60,646 nt of DNA from Chitinophagaceae bacterium (GCA_027484165.1 JAIXWH010000083.1:1-60646), one strand, 5' to 3'. Counted from the first letter of the stretch, positions 46,297 through 55,308 are shown. The notes: generated by a model not told the origin, from the sequence alone. Numbers and translations: made by a program.

Positions 46297-46873
46297 TGTC
46301 ATCCCTACGGGATTTTTTCAGTTGTAATCTTTCTCATTTTAGAATAGTGTCATCCCTACGGGATTTTTCAGTTGTAATCTTTCTTACTTTAGAATAGAGT
46401 TATCCCTACGGGATTTTTTCAGTTGTAATCTTTCTCATTTTAGAATAGTGTCATCCCTACGGGATTTTTTCAGTTGTAATCTTTCTCATTTTAGAATAGT
46501 GTCATCCCTACGGTATTTTTTCTGTTGTAATCTTTCTTACTTTAGAATAGTGTCATCCTTACGAGATTTTTTCAGTTGTAATCTTTCTCATTTTAGAATA
46601 GCGTCATCCCTAAGGGATTTTTCAGTTGTAATCTTTCTCATTTTAGAATAGCGTCATCCCTAAGGGATTTTTCCGTTGTAATCTTTCTTACTTTAGAATA
46701 GTGTCATCCCTACGGGATTTTTGTTTTGACTTAAATAATAATAATCCCGAAGAGATGACTCTATTCTAACTTGGGGATGAGAAAATACAATAAAACTCCG
46801 AAGGAGTGACATTATTCTAACTTGTATATGAGATAAAATAATAAAACTCCGGAGGAGTGACATTATTCTAAAA
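46286..46873 (+). repeat. Head-to-head REP-like array: 9 forward and 3 inverted units of about 51 bp
   Basis: Forward units begin (at AGAATA) at 46290, 46341, 46391, 46442, 46493, 46544, 46595, 46645 and 46695, with 50-51 base spacing. Each holds TTTTAGAATAGTGTC, a hairpin ATCCC-TAC-GGGAT and CAGTTGTAATCTTTCTCA. After 46724 the orientation flips: three reverse copies end at 46769, 46820 and 46871. Two reverse copies carry the compensated stem ACTCC/GGAGT. The array fills the gap between the transposase and rarA and holds no gene. Confidence 0.92.
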
Positions 46874-46890
46874 ACCGATACTTTTATATA

Positions 46891-48150
46891 ATGAATAATT
46901 TCCCATTAGCAGAAAGACTTCGTCCTCAATATATTGATGGACTTATAGGACAAAATCACCTTACAGGAAAAGGAAGTATCCTTAGAACAGCAATTGAAAA
47001 TAAAAAAATCCCCTCCCTGATTTTATGGGGACCGCCAGGTGTAGGTAAAACAACCGTAGCTGGCATTATTGCAAACTCTCTTGAGCTACCTTTCTTTACT
47101 TTAAGTGCAATATCTTCAGGAGTTAAAGATATTCGTGAGGTTATTGATGAAGCCAAAGAAAAAAATGGTGCAATATTATTTATTGATGAAATTCATCGAT
47201 TCAACAAAGCACAACAGGATGCTCTTTTGGGTGCTGTTGAAAAAGGAACCATTACACTAATTGGAGCAACAACAGAAAACCCCTCTTTTGAAGTAAATAG
47301 CGCCTTATTAAGCAGATGTCAGGTTTACGTTTTAAAATCATTACAGCAACAGGATTTAATTGAATTATTAAATACAGCTTTAATAAAAGATGAATCACTT
47401 TCTCAAAAAAATATTACACTTAAAGAAACAGAATCCCTGATTCGGATTTCAGGAGGAGATGCAAGAAAACTACTGAACTTATTGGAATTAGTTTGCAATC
47501 ATCTTGAAAGAGGAAGTGCTATTACTGATGATATAGTGATGCAAGTTGCACAAAATAAAATTGCACTTTACGATAAAAAAGGTGAACAACACTATGATGT
47601 CATCTCTGCATTCATTAAAAGTATGAGAGGCAGCGATCCTAACGGTGCTGTGTACTGGCTAGCAAGAATGATTGAAGGAGGAGAAGATGTTAAATTTATT
47701 GCCAGAAGAATGGTCATCTTTGCAAGTGAGGATATTGGCAATGCTAATCCTAATGCTTTATTGTTAGCCAATACAACTTTCCAATCCGTGAATATCATTG
47801 GTTATCCAGAAAGCAGAATAATCTTATCGCAATGCGCCATTTATTTAGCTACATCCATTAAGAGTAATGCATCCTATATGGCTATTGAACAAGCATTGGA
47901 TATGGTAAGAAAAAAAGGAGATTTACTTGTTCCATTACATCTTAGAAATGCACCTACTAAAATGATGAAGGAAATGGATTATGGCAAAGAATATAAATAT
48001 GCTCATAACTATGAAAATAATTTTGTACTTCAGGAATTTCTTCCATCAGAAATTACAGGAACTCAATTTTACAACCCACAAAAAAATGCTAAGGAAGAAG
48101 AAATCAGAAGATTTTTAAAAGAGCGATGGAAAGACATTTATGGTTACTAA
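46891..48150 (+). CDS. rarA: Replication-associated recombination protein A (AAA+ ATPase)
   Basis: 419 aa. Walker [10 protein letters not shown] (about 47-55), Walker [21 protein letters not shown], sensor 1 GATTENP and the tetramerisation/C-terminal domain ([36 protein letters not shown]) match RarA/MgsA. Acts at stalled replication forks with single-stranded DNA. Its start is 18 bases after the last inverted repeat unit, so the array is its 5' region. Confidence 0.95.
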   Translation: MNNFPLAERLRPQYIDGLIGQNHLTGKGSILRTAIENKKIPSLILWGPPGVGKTTVAGIIANSLELPFFTLSAISSGVKDIREVIDEAKEKNGAILFIDEIHRFNKAQQDALLGAVEKGTITLIGATTENPSFEVNSALLSRCQVYVLKSLQQQDLIELLNTALIKDESLSQKNITLKETESLIRISGGDARKLLNLLELVCNHLERGSAITDDIVMQVAQNKIALYDKKGEQHYDVISAFIKSMRGSDPNGAVYWLARMIEGGEDVKFIARRMVIFASEDIGNANPNALLLANTTFQSVNIIGYPESRIILSQCAIYLATSIKSNASYMAIEQALDMVRKKGDLLVPLHLRNAPTKMMKEMDYGKEYKYAHNYENNFVLQEFLPSEITGTQFYNPQKNAKEEEIRRFLKERWKDIYGY

Positions 48151-48161
48151 ACTGATTATTT

Positions 48162-48608
48162 ATGATTGACTGGAAATATAAAAAGTTTGATGAGTTAACA
48201 AACATTGAACTGTATGAAATACTAAAACTTAGAAACACTGTTTTTGTTGTAGAACAAAATTGTGTTTATTTAGACACTGATGATAAGGATTTACAATCCT
48301 GTCATTTATTAGGTTATAAACAAAACCAACTGATTGCATATCTGCGAATTTTACCTCCCGGAATAAGTTATAATGAAGCAAGCATTGGAAGAGTGGTTAT
48401 ACATTCCAATTTTAGAAAGCATGGAAATGGAATTGAATTAATGAAAACAGCTATCGTAAAAACATTGGAACAATTCGACACGGACAGCATCAAAATCAGC
48501 GCTCAATGTTATTTATTAAACTTTTATTCCAATCTTGGATTTGTTGCAGTTGGAGAAGCGTATCTTGAAGATGACATCCCACATATCGAAATGATTTATA
48601 AAAAATAA
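48162..48608 (+). CDS. elaA: ElaA-family GNAT acetyltransferase
   Basis: 148 aa. ElaA pattern: LYEILKLRNTVFVVEQNCVYLDTDDKDLQSCHLLGY at residues 16-51, IGRVVIHSNFRKHGNGIELM with the acetyl-CoA loop (R/Q-x-x-G-x-G/A, here RKHGNG), and a C-terminal FYSNLGFVAVGEAYLEDDIPHIEM. Substrate unknown. Eleven bases after rarA, probably co-transcribed. Ends 2 bases from convergent uvrA. Confidence 0.9.
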   Translation: MIDWKYKKFDELTNIELYEILKLRNTVFVVEQNCVYLDTDDKDLQSCHLLGYKQNQLIAYLRILPPGISYNEASIGRVVIHSNFRKHGNGIELMKTAIVKTLEQFDTDSIKISAQCYLLNFYSNLGFVAVGEAYLEDDIPHIEMIYKK

Positions 48609-48610
48609 AA

Positions 48611-51487
48611 TTATTTCAGTTCTTCTTTCAAATATTTGGCGGTATGACTTGATTTTACTTTGATCAAATCTTCGGGTAATCCTTCAAATAATACTATTCC
48701 TCCACCATTTCCACCTTCGGGCCCAATATCAATAATATGATCGGCAACCTTAATCATGTCTAGATTATGTTCAATAACTAATACAGTATTCCCTCTATCA
48801 ACCAACTTATTCAATACATCAAGTAAATGACTGATATCCTGAAAATGCAATCCTGTGCTCGGTTCATCAAGAATGTAAAAAGTTTTTCCAGTATCTCTTT
48901 TGGCTAACTCTGTTGCCAGTTTAACACGTTGGGCTTCGCCCCCACTTAAGGTAACGGCACTTTGTCCGAGTGTGATATAACCCAATCCAACTTCTTGTAA
49001 AACTTTAATCTTGCGATAGATGTACGGAACTGCATTGAAAAATTCAACTGCTTCTTCAACAGTCATGTTTAAAACATCGCTGATAGATTTTCCTTTGTAT
49101 CTGATTTCTAGTGTTTCTCTGTTGTATCTTTTTCCATTACATTTTTCGCAATGCACCATCACATCCGGCAAAAAATTCATTTCGATAATTCGCATTCCCC
49201 CACCCTCACATACTTCACATCTTCCACTTTTTACATTGAATGAAAAGCGCCCCGCATTATATCCTCTGATTTTTGCTTCAGGGACTGCTGCAAATAATGT
49301 TCTGATGTCTGTAAAGAATCCACAGTAAGTTGCAGGATTACTTCTGGGTGTTCTACCAATCGGACTTTGATCAATTTCAATTACTTTATCAATGTTTTCA
49401 AGACCTTTTACAGATTGATAAGCTAAAGGATTTGTTTTGGAATGATAACAATATTGATTAAGAATAGGGTATAGTGTTTCATTGATTAAAGTTGATTTTC
49501 CACTACCGCTCACACCTGTAACCAAAATTAATTTCCCAAGGGGAAAAGAAACAGACACTTCTTTTAGGTTATGTCCTCTGGCTCCTTTGATTTGAATACT
49601 CTTTCCATTGCCATTTCTTCTTTCTTTAGGCACTTGAATTCTTTTTTTACCATTTAAAAACTGTGCGGTTTCAGAATTGGATTTTAAAATAAGTTCAGGT
49701 GATCCCTGAGACACAATCCTACCCCCATGCATACCTGCTTTTGGACCAATATCAATCAAATAATCAGAAGCCAACATGATATCTTTATCATGCTCCACCA
49801 CCAAAACACTGTTTCCAATATCTCTTAAATTTTTCAGCGCATTGATTAATCTTTGATTATCTCTTTGATGCAGACCAATACTCGGCTCATCTAAAATGTA
49901 AGTAATCCCTTGCAATTGCGAACCAATCTGCGTTGCCAATCTTATTCTTTGATACTCACCACCACTCAAACTTTTTGATGGTCTATATAAGGTCAGATAA
50001 TTCAATCCTACATCTAATAAAAATTGTAAGCGCTCTCTGATTTCTTTCAACACATCTTTAGCAATACTGTTTTGCTTATTCGACAATCTTTTCTCAATGG
50101 TTGAAAACCATTTTGCAAGATCTTCTAAATCCATATCACTCAACTCTGCAATATTTTTATTATCGACTTTAAACCACAAACTTTCTTTCTTTAATCGAGT
50201 TCCTTCACAAGAGTCGCAAGTTTTTAAAATCATAAATTTCTCCACCCAGTCTCTCATTGCTTCTGTTGTTGATGTGGAAGTAAACCATCTTTTAATCATG
50301 TTGATTACTCCTTCGTACTCTGAACCATAAATATCAAATCGAGTTTGACTTTCTTCATAATCAATCTTTTCTACCTCATCAACATTTACATCAGCAGTAC
50401 CATATAATAAAAGATTGATGGCTTGTTGAGATAACTCTTTTAATGGTTTATCCAAACTAAATTTATGTTTTTTTGAAAGCTGCTGAACTTGCTTGAAAGA
50501 ATGTGCTTCTCTTTCTTCACCCAATGGCGCAACGCCCCCCTGATTCACAGTTAAAGAATAATCAGGAATGATAGCATCCATGTTGATTTGATGAATGTTA
50601 CCTAAACCTTTACAAACGGGACAAGCTCCATAAGGTGAATTAAATGAAAATGCATTGGGTGAAGGTTCCTCATAACTGATTCCTGTATCAATACACATTA
50701 ACTGTTTGCTGTATTGTACAAGGGTATTGGTGTCGTTAACGAGTAAGAATAATAAATCCTTTCCTAACTGTAAAGTTTTTTGAACACTCTGACTCAGTCT
50801 TAATTTCATGTCATCGGTAACCTGTAAACGATCCACAACAACTTCAATATCATGGATTTTGTATCGATCCAATTGCATTCTTGGTGCGAGATCAAGCAGC
50901 TCTCCATCTACTCTTACTTTTAAAAACCCTTTCTTTCTGATATCTTCAAACAATTCTCTGTAATGTCCTTTTCTTCCTCTTACCAAAGGAGCGAGTATAC
51001 TCACTTTTTTATTCTTGTATTTTTGAAAAACAGATTGTATAATTTCTTCTTCACTGAATTTAACCATCTGCTTTCCAGTATTATAACTGTAGGCATCACC
51101 TACTCTTGCAAATAATAAACGCAGAAAATCATAAATTTCTGTGATGGTACCAACAGTACTTCTTGGATTTTTGTTTGTTGTTTTTTGTTCAATTGAAATT
51201 ACAGGCGACAATCCGGTAATCTTATCAACATCAGGCCTCTCCATATCTCCAACAAATTGTCGGGCATATGCAGAAAAACTCTCCATGTACCTACGCTGTC
51301 CCTCATTATAAATAGTATCAAATGCAAGCGAAGATTTGCCACTTCCACTTACCCCTGTAAAAACAACTAATTTATTTTTGGGAATTTTAATATCGATGTT
51401 CTTGAGATTGTGCTCTTTTGCACCAACCACTTCAATAAAATCTGTATCAATCAAATTAGAAACTTCCGTTTCTTTTTTCTTTGCCAT
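48611..51487 (-). CDS. uvrA: Excinuclease ABC subunit A
   Basis: 958 aa. Two ABC ATPase modules, each with GVSGSGKS (near residues 45 and 650), signatures LSGGEYQRIRLATQIGSQLQG and LSGGEAQRVKLATELAKRDTG, and Zn-finger Cys pairs CPVC...CDSCEGTRL and CEVCEGGG...CEKCNGKRY. Length is normal. It finds bulky lesions for nucleotide excision repair. Promoter box at 51506-51513. A dark repair system next to the light repair operon may be chance. Confidence 0.97.
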   Translation of the reverse strand: MAKKKETEVSNLIDTDFIEVVGAKEHNLKNIDIKIPKNKLVVFTGVSGSGKSSLAFDTIYNEGQRRYMESFSAYARQFVGDMERPDVDKITGLSPVISIEQKTTNKNPRSTVGTITEIYDFLRLLFARVGDAYSYNTGKQMVKFSEEEIIQSVFQKYKNKKVSILAPLVRGRKGHYRELFEDIRKKGFLKVRVDGELLDLAPRMQLDRYKIHDIEVVVDRLQVTDDMKLRLSQSVQKTLQLGKDLLFLLVNDTNTLVQYSKQLMCIDTGISYEEPSPNAFSFNSPYGACPVCKGLGNIHQINMDAIIPDYSLTVNQGGVAPLGEEREAHSFKQVQQLSKKHKFSLDKPLKELSQQAINLLLYGTADVNVDEVEKIDYEESQTRFDIYGSEYEGVINMIKRWFTSTSTTEAMRDWVEKFMILKTCDSCEGTRLKKESLWFKVDNKNIAELSDMDLEDLAKWFSTIEKRLSNKQNSIAKDVLKEIRERLQFLLDVGLNYLTLYRPSKSLSGGEYQRIRLATQIGSQLQGITYILDEPSIGLHQRDNQRLINALKNLRDIGNSVLVVEHDKDIMLASDYLIDIGPKAGMHGGRIVSQGSPELILKSNSETAQFLNGKKRIQVPKERRNGNGKSIQIKGARGHNLKEVSVSFPLGKLILVTGVSGSGKSTLINETLYPILNQYCYHSKTNPLAYQSVKGLENIDKVIEIDQSPIGRTPRSNPATYCGFFTDIRTLFAAVPEAKIRGYNAGRFSFNVKSGRCEVCEGGGMRIIEMNFLPDVMVHCEKCNGKRYNRETLEIRYKGKSISDVLNMTVEEAVEFFNAVPYIYRKIKVLQEVGLGYITLGQSAVTLSGGEAQRVKLATELAKRDTGKTFYILDEPSTGLHFQDISHLLDVLNKLVDRGNTVLVIEHNLDMIKVADHIIDIGPEGGNGGGIVLFEGLPEDLIKVKSSHTAKYLKEELK

Positions 51488-51505
51488 TATGCTTCATTAT
51501 TAAAT

Positions 51506-51513
51506 CAAAGATA
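51506..51513 (-). promoter_or_regulatory. -7 box of uvrA
   Basis: Minus strand TATCTTTG, 18 bases upstream of the uvrA ATG (51487), giving a leader of about 13 bases. A TTG lies 15 bases further upstream, slightly closer than consensus. Confidence 0.5.
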
Positions 51514-51820
51514 GGAACAAACGAGAGGCAATTTAGTTCGTTTATTGAATTGCAATGATTGCACCTTTTTTCTCAATTATATCGGTAGAATAAAGCTTAT
51601 GAGTAGATTTCAGTGTTAGAAACCAGATAAAATGAAACTGTTGAATTATCCTGCCATAAATAACTGAGATAAATTACGATCTGTAATAAGAGTATTTTTC
51701 AAGGACACAATTTTTGATCTTCCCCCCAGAAAAACTGACACTGGTAAATTATCAACTACTATGTTGGAATCATTGGCAATACAACCATTTTAATGAAGGA
51801 TACATATATTTAAGCGAAAG

Positions 51821-51907
51821 TTACACTTCAAAAATACAAGCTCTAAGTAATAGAATAACAACAAGTAATAATATTCCAACTATAATTAATCCAGAGTTCT
51901 TTTGCAT
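51821..51907 (-). CDS. Candidate 28-residue single-helix membrane peptide
   Basis: ATG at 51907, TAA at 51821-51823. The product is one hydrophobic helix, roughly residues 6-21 (GLIIVGILLLVVILLL), with a short charged start (MQKN) and a RACIFEV tail. It resembles many small bacterial membrane peptides. No Shine-Dalgarno site and no clear promoter were seen, so a chance frame in AT-rich DNA remains quite possible. Confidence 0.3.
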   Translation of the reverse strand: MQKNSGLIIVGILLLVVILLLRACIFEV

Positions 51908-52075
51908 GCGGTTTTAGTTTTCAATTGTTGTGTAGGATTGTAAAAATTCCTTATAATCAAAGATCAAATTTATAAAAATTTATCTAATATAAAAAATGCC
52001 TAATCTTTAGTACTCAAATTTTTATGTAATTGTACTTACTTGAAATTAAGTATTAAACTTTACAATAATATTTAT

Positions 52076-52083
52076 TAGATTTG
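52076..52083 (+). promoter_or_regulatory. Possible distal -7 box of the rhodopsin transcript
   Basis: TAGATTTG followed by CAAAC, matching TAnnTTTG. It would give a leader of about 395 bases for the rhodopsin. No TTG lies at the expected -33 distance, so the assignment is tentative; no better box was found nearer to the gene. Confidence 0.3.
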
Positions 52084-52408
52084 CAAACTTTTCAAATATA
52101 ATTGAATAGCTACTTAATGATAAGTGAGATGACCTGATTATTACACATACACAATTATTGCTCTCTAAAATTTGGAACACATTTCAGATTTTTTTTATGA
52201 AATCAATAATAAAAACATTTTGATATTTTGAATTCAAATAAAATGTTAGGTAAACACCATCATAAAAAATTTTAAATTATTTGTTTGTGATAACATATAA
52301 ATTATTTATACAATTCGTATATGTAAGATAAATAATTAGATAGGCGCTGTTTAACTTTTTTTTGAAATTATTGAACATAATAATGAAAAAATTGTTAAAT
52401 TTAAATAA

Positions 52409-52470
52409 TGGAGACCAGAAACCATCAAAAACGGGGAGTTACCGAAAATCCTTAAGAGTAGGGAAAACCA
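52409..52470 (+). promoter_or_regulatory. Candidate structured 5' leader of the rhodopsin mRNA
   Basis: A GA/C-rich block that stands out from the AT-rich surroundings. It can form a 5-bp hairpin (52449-52453 with 52460-52464, loop AAGAGT), a 3-bp CGG/CCG hairpin (52432-52434 with 52442-52444) and possibly an outer TGG/CCA pairing. It ends 14 bases before the rhodopsin ATG across an A-run. I do not recognise a known riboswitch class. Confidence 0.35.
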
Positions 52471-52483
52471 AAAAAAAATAAAA

Positions 52484-53200
52484 ATGGAACACTTAAAAAT
52501 TGCAAGTGACAATTACGTGGCATTCACGTTTTTTATCGGCACAATGGCCATGATGGCCGCCTCAGTTTTCTTCTTTTTTGAATTAGGCAACACCTCACAA
52601 AAATGGAGAACATCTGTGTTAGTATCCGGATTAATTACTTTCATCGCAGCAGTTCACTACTACTACATGAGAGGTTACAATTTGGAAACTGGAGACTCTC
52701 CTACTTTCTTTAGATATGTTGATTGGATCCTTACTGTACCTTTAATGTGCGTAGAATTTTACCTAATTACAAAAAAAGCAGGTGCTAAAATTGGATTGCT
52801 TTGGAAACTTATTTTTGCTTCACTTGTAATGTTGGTAACAGGTTATTTTGGAGAAACAATCGATCGTGGAAACAGTGTGCTTTGGGGAGTAATTTCTGGA
52901 GCTGCATACTTTTACATTGCTTATTTAGTTTGGTTTGGTGAAGTATCTAAACTATCTCAATCAGCTGGTCCTCAAGTTGCAAAAGCAACAAGAGTTCTTG
53001 CTTGGTTTGTATTAGTAGGTTGGGCTATTTATCCACTTGGCTATATCTTAGGAACTCCAGGAGGATTATTTGGTATTCAATTGGTAAGCGATCCTGCTGC
53101 TGCAGCTCATGCAATGGATATTGTTTACAATATTGCTGATGCAATCAACAAAATTGGATTTGGTTTAGTAATCTATGCATTAAGCAGAAATGAAGACTAA
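52484..53200 (+). CDS. Proteorhodopsin, green-type light-driven proton pump
   Basis: 238 aa, seven helices. Helix C carries FRYVDWILTVPLMCVEFYLI with D80, T84, E91 (the DTE proton-pump motif) and M88 at the spectral-tuning site, a residue usually linked to green absorption in Bacteroidetes. H58 partners the acceptor Asp; D219 and retinal Lys K223 lie in IADAINKIGFG on helix G. G135, after W134, aligns with bacteriorhodopsin W138 and xanthorhodopsin G156, the opening where a carotenoid antenna can dock. It pumps protons outward. The retinal-making fusion gene follows. Confidence 0.97.
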   Translation: MEHLKIASDNYVAFTFFIGTMAMMAASVFFFFELGNTSQKWRTSVLVSGLITFIAAVHYYYMRGYNLETGDSPTFFRYVDWILTVPLMCVEFYLITKKAGAKIGLLWKLIFASLVMLVTGYFGETIDRGNSVLWGVISGAAYFYIAYLVWFGEVSKLSQSAGPQVAKATRVLAWFVLVGWAIYPLGYILGTPGGLFGIQLVSDPAAAAHAMDIVYNIADAINKIGFGLVIYALSRNED

Positions 53201-53220
53201 TTTCAACACAATATAGATTT

Positions 53221-53255
53221 AAGGGGTTCTTCCACTTTGGAAAGAACCCCTTTTC
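53221..53255 (+). terminator. Intrinsic terminator after the rhodopsin
   Basis: An 11-bp stem AAGGGGTTCTT (53221-53231) with its complement (53242-53252), loop of 10 bases, then TTTTCATT. It lies between the rhodopsin and the fusion gene, so the second gene is reached by readthrough or from its own start; TTTG then 22 bases and TAAACTTT just upstream is a weak promoter candidate. Confidence 0.85.
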
Positions 53256-53281
53256 ATTATACTAAACTTTCAAAATAGGCA

Positions 53282-55306
53282 ATGCAAAACCAATATCCAA
53301 AAGTGGATTACTTATTTGCTGGTGCAGGCGCCTCTGCAACACTATTGCTTATGAGTATGGAAAAGCATGGACTTTTGAATAATAAATCCGTAATCATATT
53401 AGATCCTCATGATAAACTAATTAATGATAAAACATTTTGTTTTTGGTCGGAAATAAATGTTGGTCCTGCATTTGAATGTAAAAATATAATTAGTCACCAA
53501 TGGAATGAAGTGAGTGTGAACAGAAAAAAATCTGAATCATTATCTCCTCAAAACTACTTTCATATTTCAAGTATAGATCTTTATAATGAGCAAAGACGTA
53601 TCATTGAACATTATAACTTAAAAAGAATACAAACCCAAGTTTCTGAATTAGAAAAGACAGAAAATGGGATTGTGGTAAAAACTGAAAAAGGTGATTGGAA
53701 TTCAAACTTAGTATTTGATAGTAGACCTCCTAAATATTTACCACTCAAAAATGATGATGCGCATTTACTACAATCCTTTTTCGGATATGTGATAGAAACT
53801 GAACTAACGATTACAAATACACATTGTGTTGACTTAATGGATTTTAATGTTGATCAACAAGAACAAACACAATTCGTTTATGTTTTGCCTTTTGGTTCCA
53901 ATCAAGCTTTAGTTGAATTAACAAGATTTGGAAAAAATATTATTTCGAAAAAGGAATCATTATCAATTCTCGAAAAATACATACAGGGGAGATTTGGTAA
54001 ATACAAGATATTAGAGGAAGAAACAGGATGTATTCCAATGAGTACTGCAAAAGTTTCCAATGATGATGCTCCAGGAATTATTAAAATTGGAGGAAGAGCT
54101 GGAGCGATAAAGCCAAGCACTGGATATGCATTTAAAAACATGCATTATCATGCTGAGCAAATAGCTGAATCATTAAAAAATAAACAAACGCCTAAAAATA
54201 TTTCTAAATTAAAAAGATTTTCTTTTTATGACAGACTGTTGTTACTGATTCTAAGCAAAAAACCTGCTCAAGGAAAATTTATTTTTCAATCTTTATTTAA
54301 TAATAATTCAACTAAAGAAATTTTAAATTTTCTTGATGAGAAAACAACATTTTTTAAAGATCTAAAAATATTTTCTTCGCTACCTCTAAAACCTTTTATC
54401 ACTGCTGTTTTTTGGGTATTTATTGCAAGAGTTAAACAAATTAGTACACCTGTGTTTTTATTGCTGAGCACTTCAATATTGTGCTTATTCTATAACTTAT
54501 ATCCTCAGCTTTTTAACATCATACAAGTAATTCTCTTCACTTTAGGGTTAATTATTGTCGGCATCCCACACGGAGCGGTCGACCATTTGTTGGACACCGG
54601 AAATTTGAACGGAAAAATTAAGCTAAGTTTTATTTTAAATTATCTGGGACTAATCATTTTAAACCTCTTAGTTTGGTTATTTTTTCCAGAAGCGGCACTT
54701 TTATTTTTTGTTACCTATTCTGCTTGGCATTTTGGCCAAACTGATTTGAAAGATGATAACCCTTTGAGAATAAATGTAATTAAATATTTAATCTGGGGTG
54801 GGATAATCCTTGGTACACTACTATTGGGGCATGTAAATGAAACCAATAAAATTTTGACAAACATGCAAGTTTGGCAAATTCCTTTAAAAGAAAACGAAGC
54901 CGTTTTATCAAGTATTTTATTATCTGCAATTGCTTTTCTATGGTTTCTTTACGAAAGGAACTGGAAAATGATATTCACTGTCTTATTTCTAACATTGAGT
55001 ATCCTCCTTCCGCTGGTAAGTGCTTTCGGCATTTATTTCATTGGACAACATAGTATTAATGGATGGTCTCATTTAAAACAAGGTATGAAGACTCAGAATA
55101 AATCACTTTTTTTTAAAGCTTTACCATTTACTGCAGGTGCTGTGTTTTTATTTATAACCCTATTTTTTTTAATGAGAACTGATTTTTTTAATTATTACGA
55201 TGGTCATTTAGTCACTATATTTTTTGTATTTATATCCTGTATTAGTTTTCCTCATGTTGTTGCGATGAACAATTTTTACTACAAACAAACAAAAACATTT
55301 AAATAA
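53282..55306 (+). CDS. Lycopene cyclase / beta-carotene 15,15'-dioxygenase fusion (CrtY-Blh)
   Basis: 674 aa in one uninterrupted frame. Residues 1 to about 385 are a full CrtY-type lycopene beta-cyclase: dinucleotide motif GAGASAT (14-20), FCFW (52-55), FDSRPP (145-150), VLPFG (201-205) and GGRAGAIKPSTGYAF (270-284). Residues about 390-674 are a full multi-pass Blh-type dioxygenase with its iron His set: PHGAVDH (H430, H435), WHFGQTD (H483), GQHSINGWSHL (H590, H597) and SFPHVVAMN (H658). It would turn lycopene into beta-carotene and then into retinal. crtE, crtB and crtI are not in the window. It ends 2 bases from the convergent photolyase operon. Confidence 0.95.
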   Translation: MQNQYPKVDYLFAGAGASATLLLMSMEKHGLLNNKSVIILDPHDKLINDKTFCFWSEINVGPAFECKNIISHQWNEVSVNRKKSESLSPQNYFHISSIDLYNEQRRIIEHYNLKRIQTQVSELEKTENGIVVKTEKGDWNSNLVFDSRPPKYLPLKNDDAHLLQSFFGYVIETELTITNTHCVDLMDFNVDQQEQTQFVYVLPFGSNQALVELTRFGKNIISKKESLSILEKYIQGRFGKYKILEEETGCIPMSTAKVSNDDAPGIIKIGGRAGAIKPSTGYAFKNMHYHAEQIAESLKNKQTPKNISKLKRFSFYDRLLLLILSKKPAQGKFIFQSLFNNNSTKEILNFLDEKTTFFKDLKIFSSLPLKPFITAVFWVFIARVKQISTPVFLLLSTSILCLFYNLYPQLFNIIQVILFTLGLIIVGIPHGAVDHLLDTGNLNGKIKLSFILNYLGLIILNLLVWLFFPEAALLFFVTYSAWHFGQTDLKDDNPLRINVIKYLIWGGIILGTLLLGHVNETNKILTNMQVWQIPLKENEAVLSSILLSAIAFLWFLYERNWKMIFTVLFLTLSILLPLVSAFGIYFIGQHSINGWSHLKQGMKTQNKSLFFKALPFTAGAVFLFITLFFLMRTDFFNYYDGHLVTIFFVFISCISFPHVVAMNNFYYKQTKTFK

Positions 55307-55308
55307 AG

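Larger units (their letters stand above)
51514..52483. other. Gene-poor, AT-rich 1-kb region between uvrA and the rhodopsin
   Basis: No credible long gene on either strand. Contents I can support: a possible 28-residue minus-strand membrane peptide (51821-51907), a TAGATTTG promoter-like box on the + strand at 52076-52083, followed by about 300 bases of very AT-rich DNA, and a GA-rich, potentially structured leader at 52409-52470 just before the rhodopsin ATG. The 67-residue + strand frame at 51714-51917 lacks family features. The length and lack of genes suggest a regulatory region or decayed genes. Confidence 0.6.

Noticed and set aside
46448-46651. 67-residue open frame with SSLRDFFSCNLSHF repeats
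   Set aside because: It is a translation of the hairpin repeat units; the repeat is DNA-level, contains palindromes and turns into inverted copies, so it is not a protein gene.
46286-46873. Possible CRISPR array
   Set aside because: Units are contiguous and similar across their full 51 bp, with no unique spacers; three are inverted and no cas gene is near. A REP-type array fits better.
51714-51917. 67-residue + strand frame before the rhodopsin
   Set aside because: No signal peptide, no family features, no promoter or ribosome site; composition fits AT-rich noncoding DNA.
52409-52470. Naming the rhodopsin leader as a known riboswitch (for example yybP-like because of GGGGAGT)
   Set aside because: Only a short string is shared; the flanking consensus and paired elements are missing.
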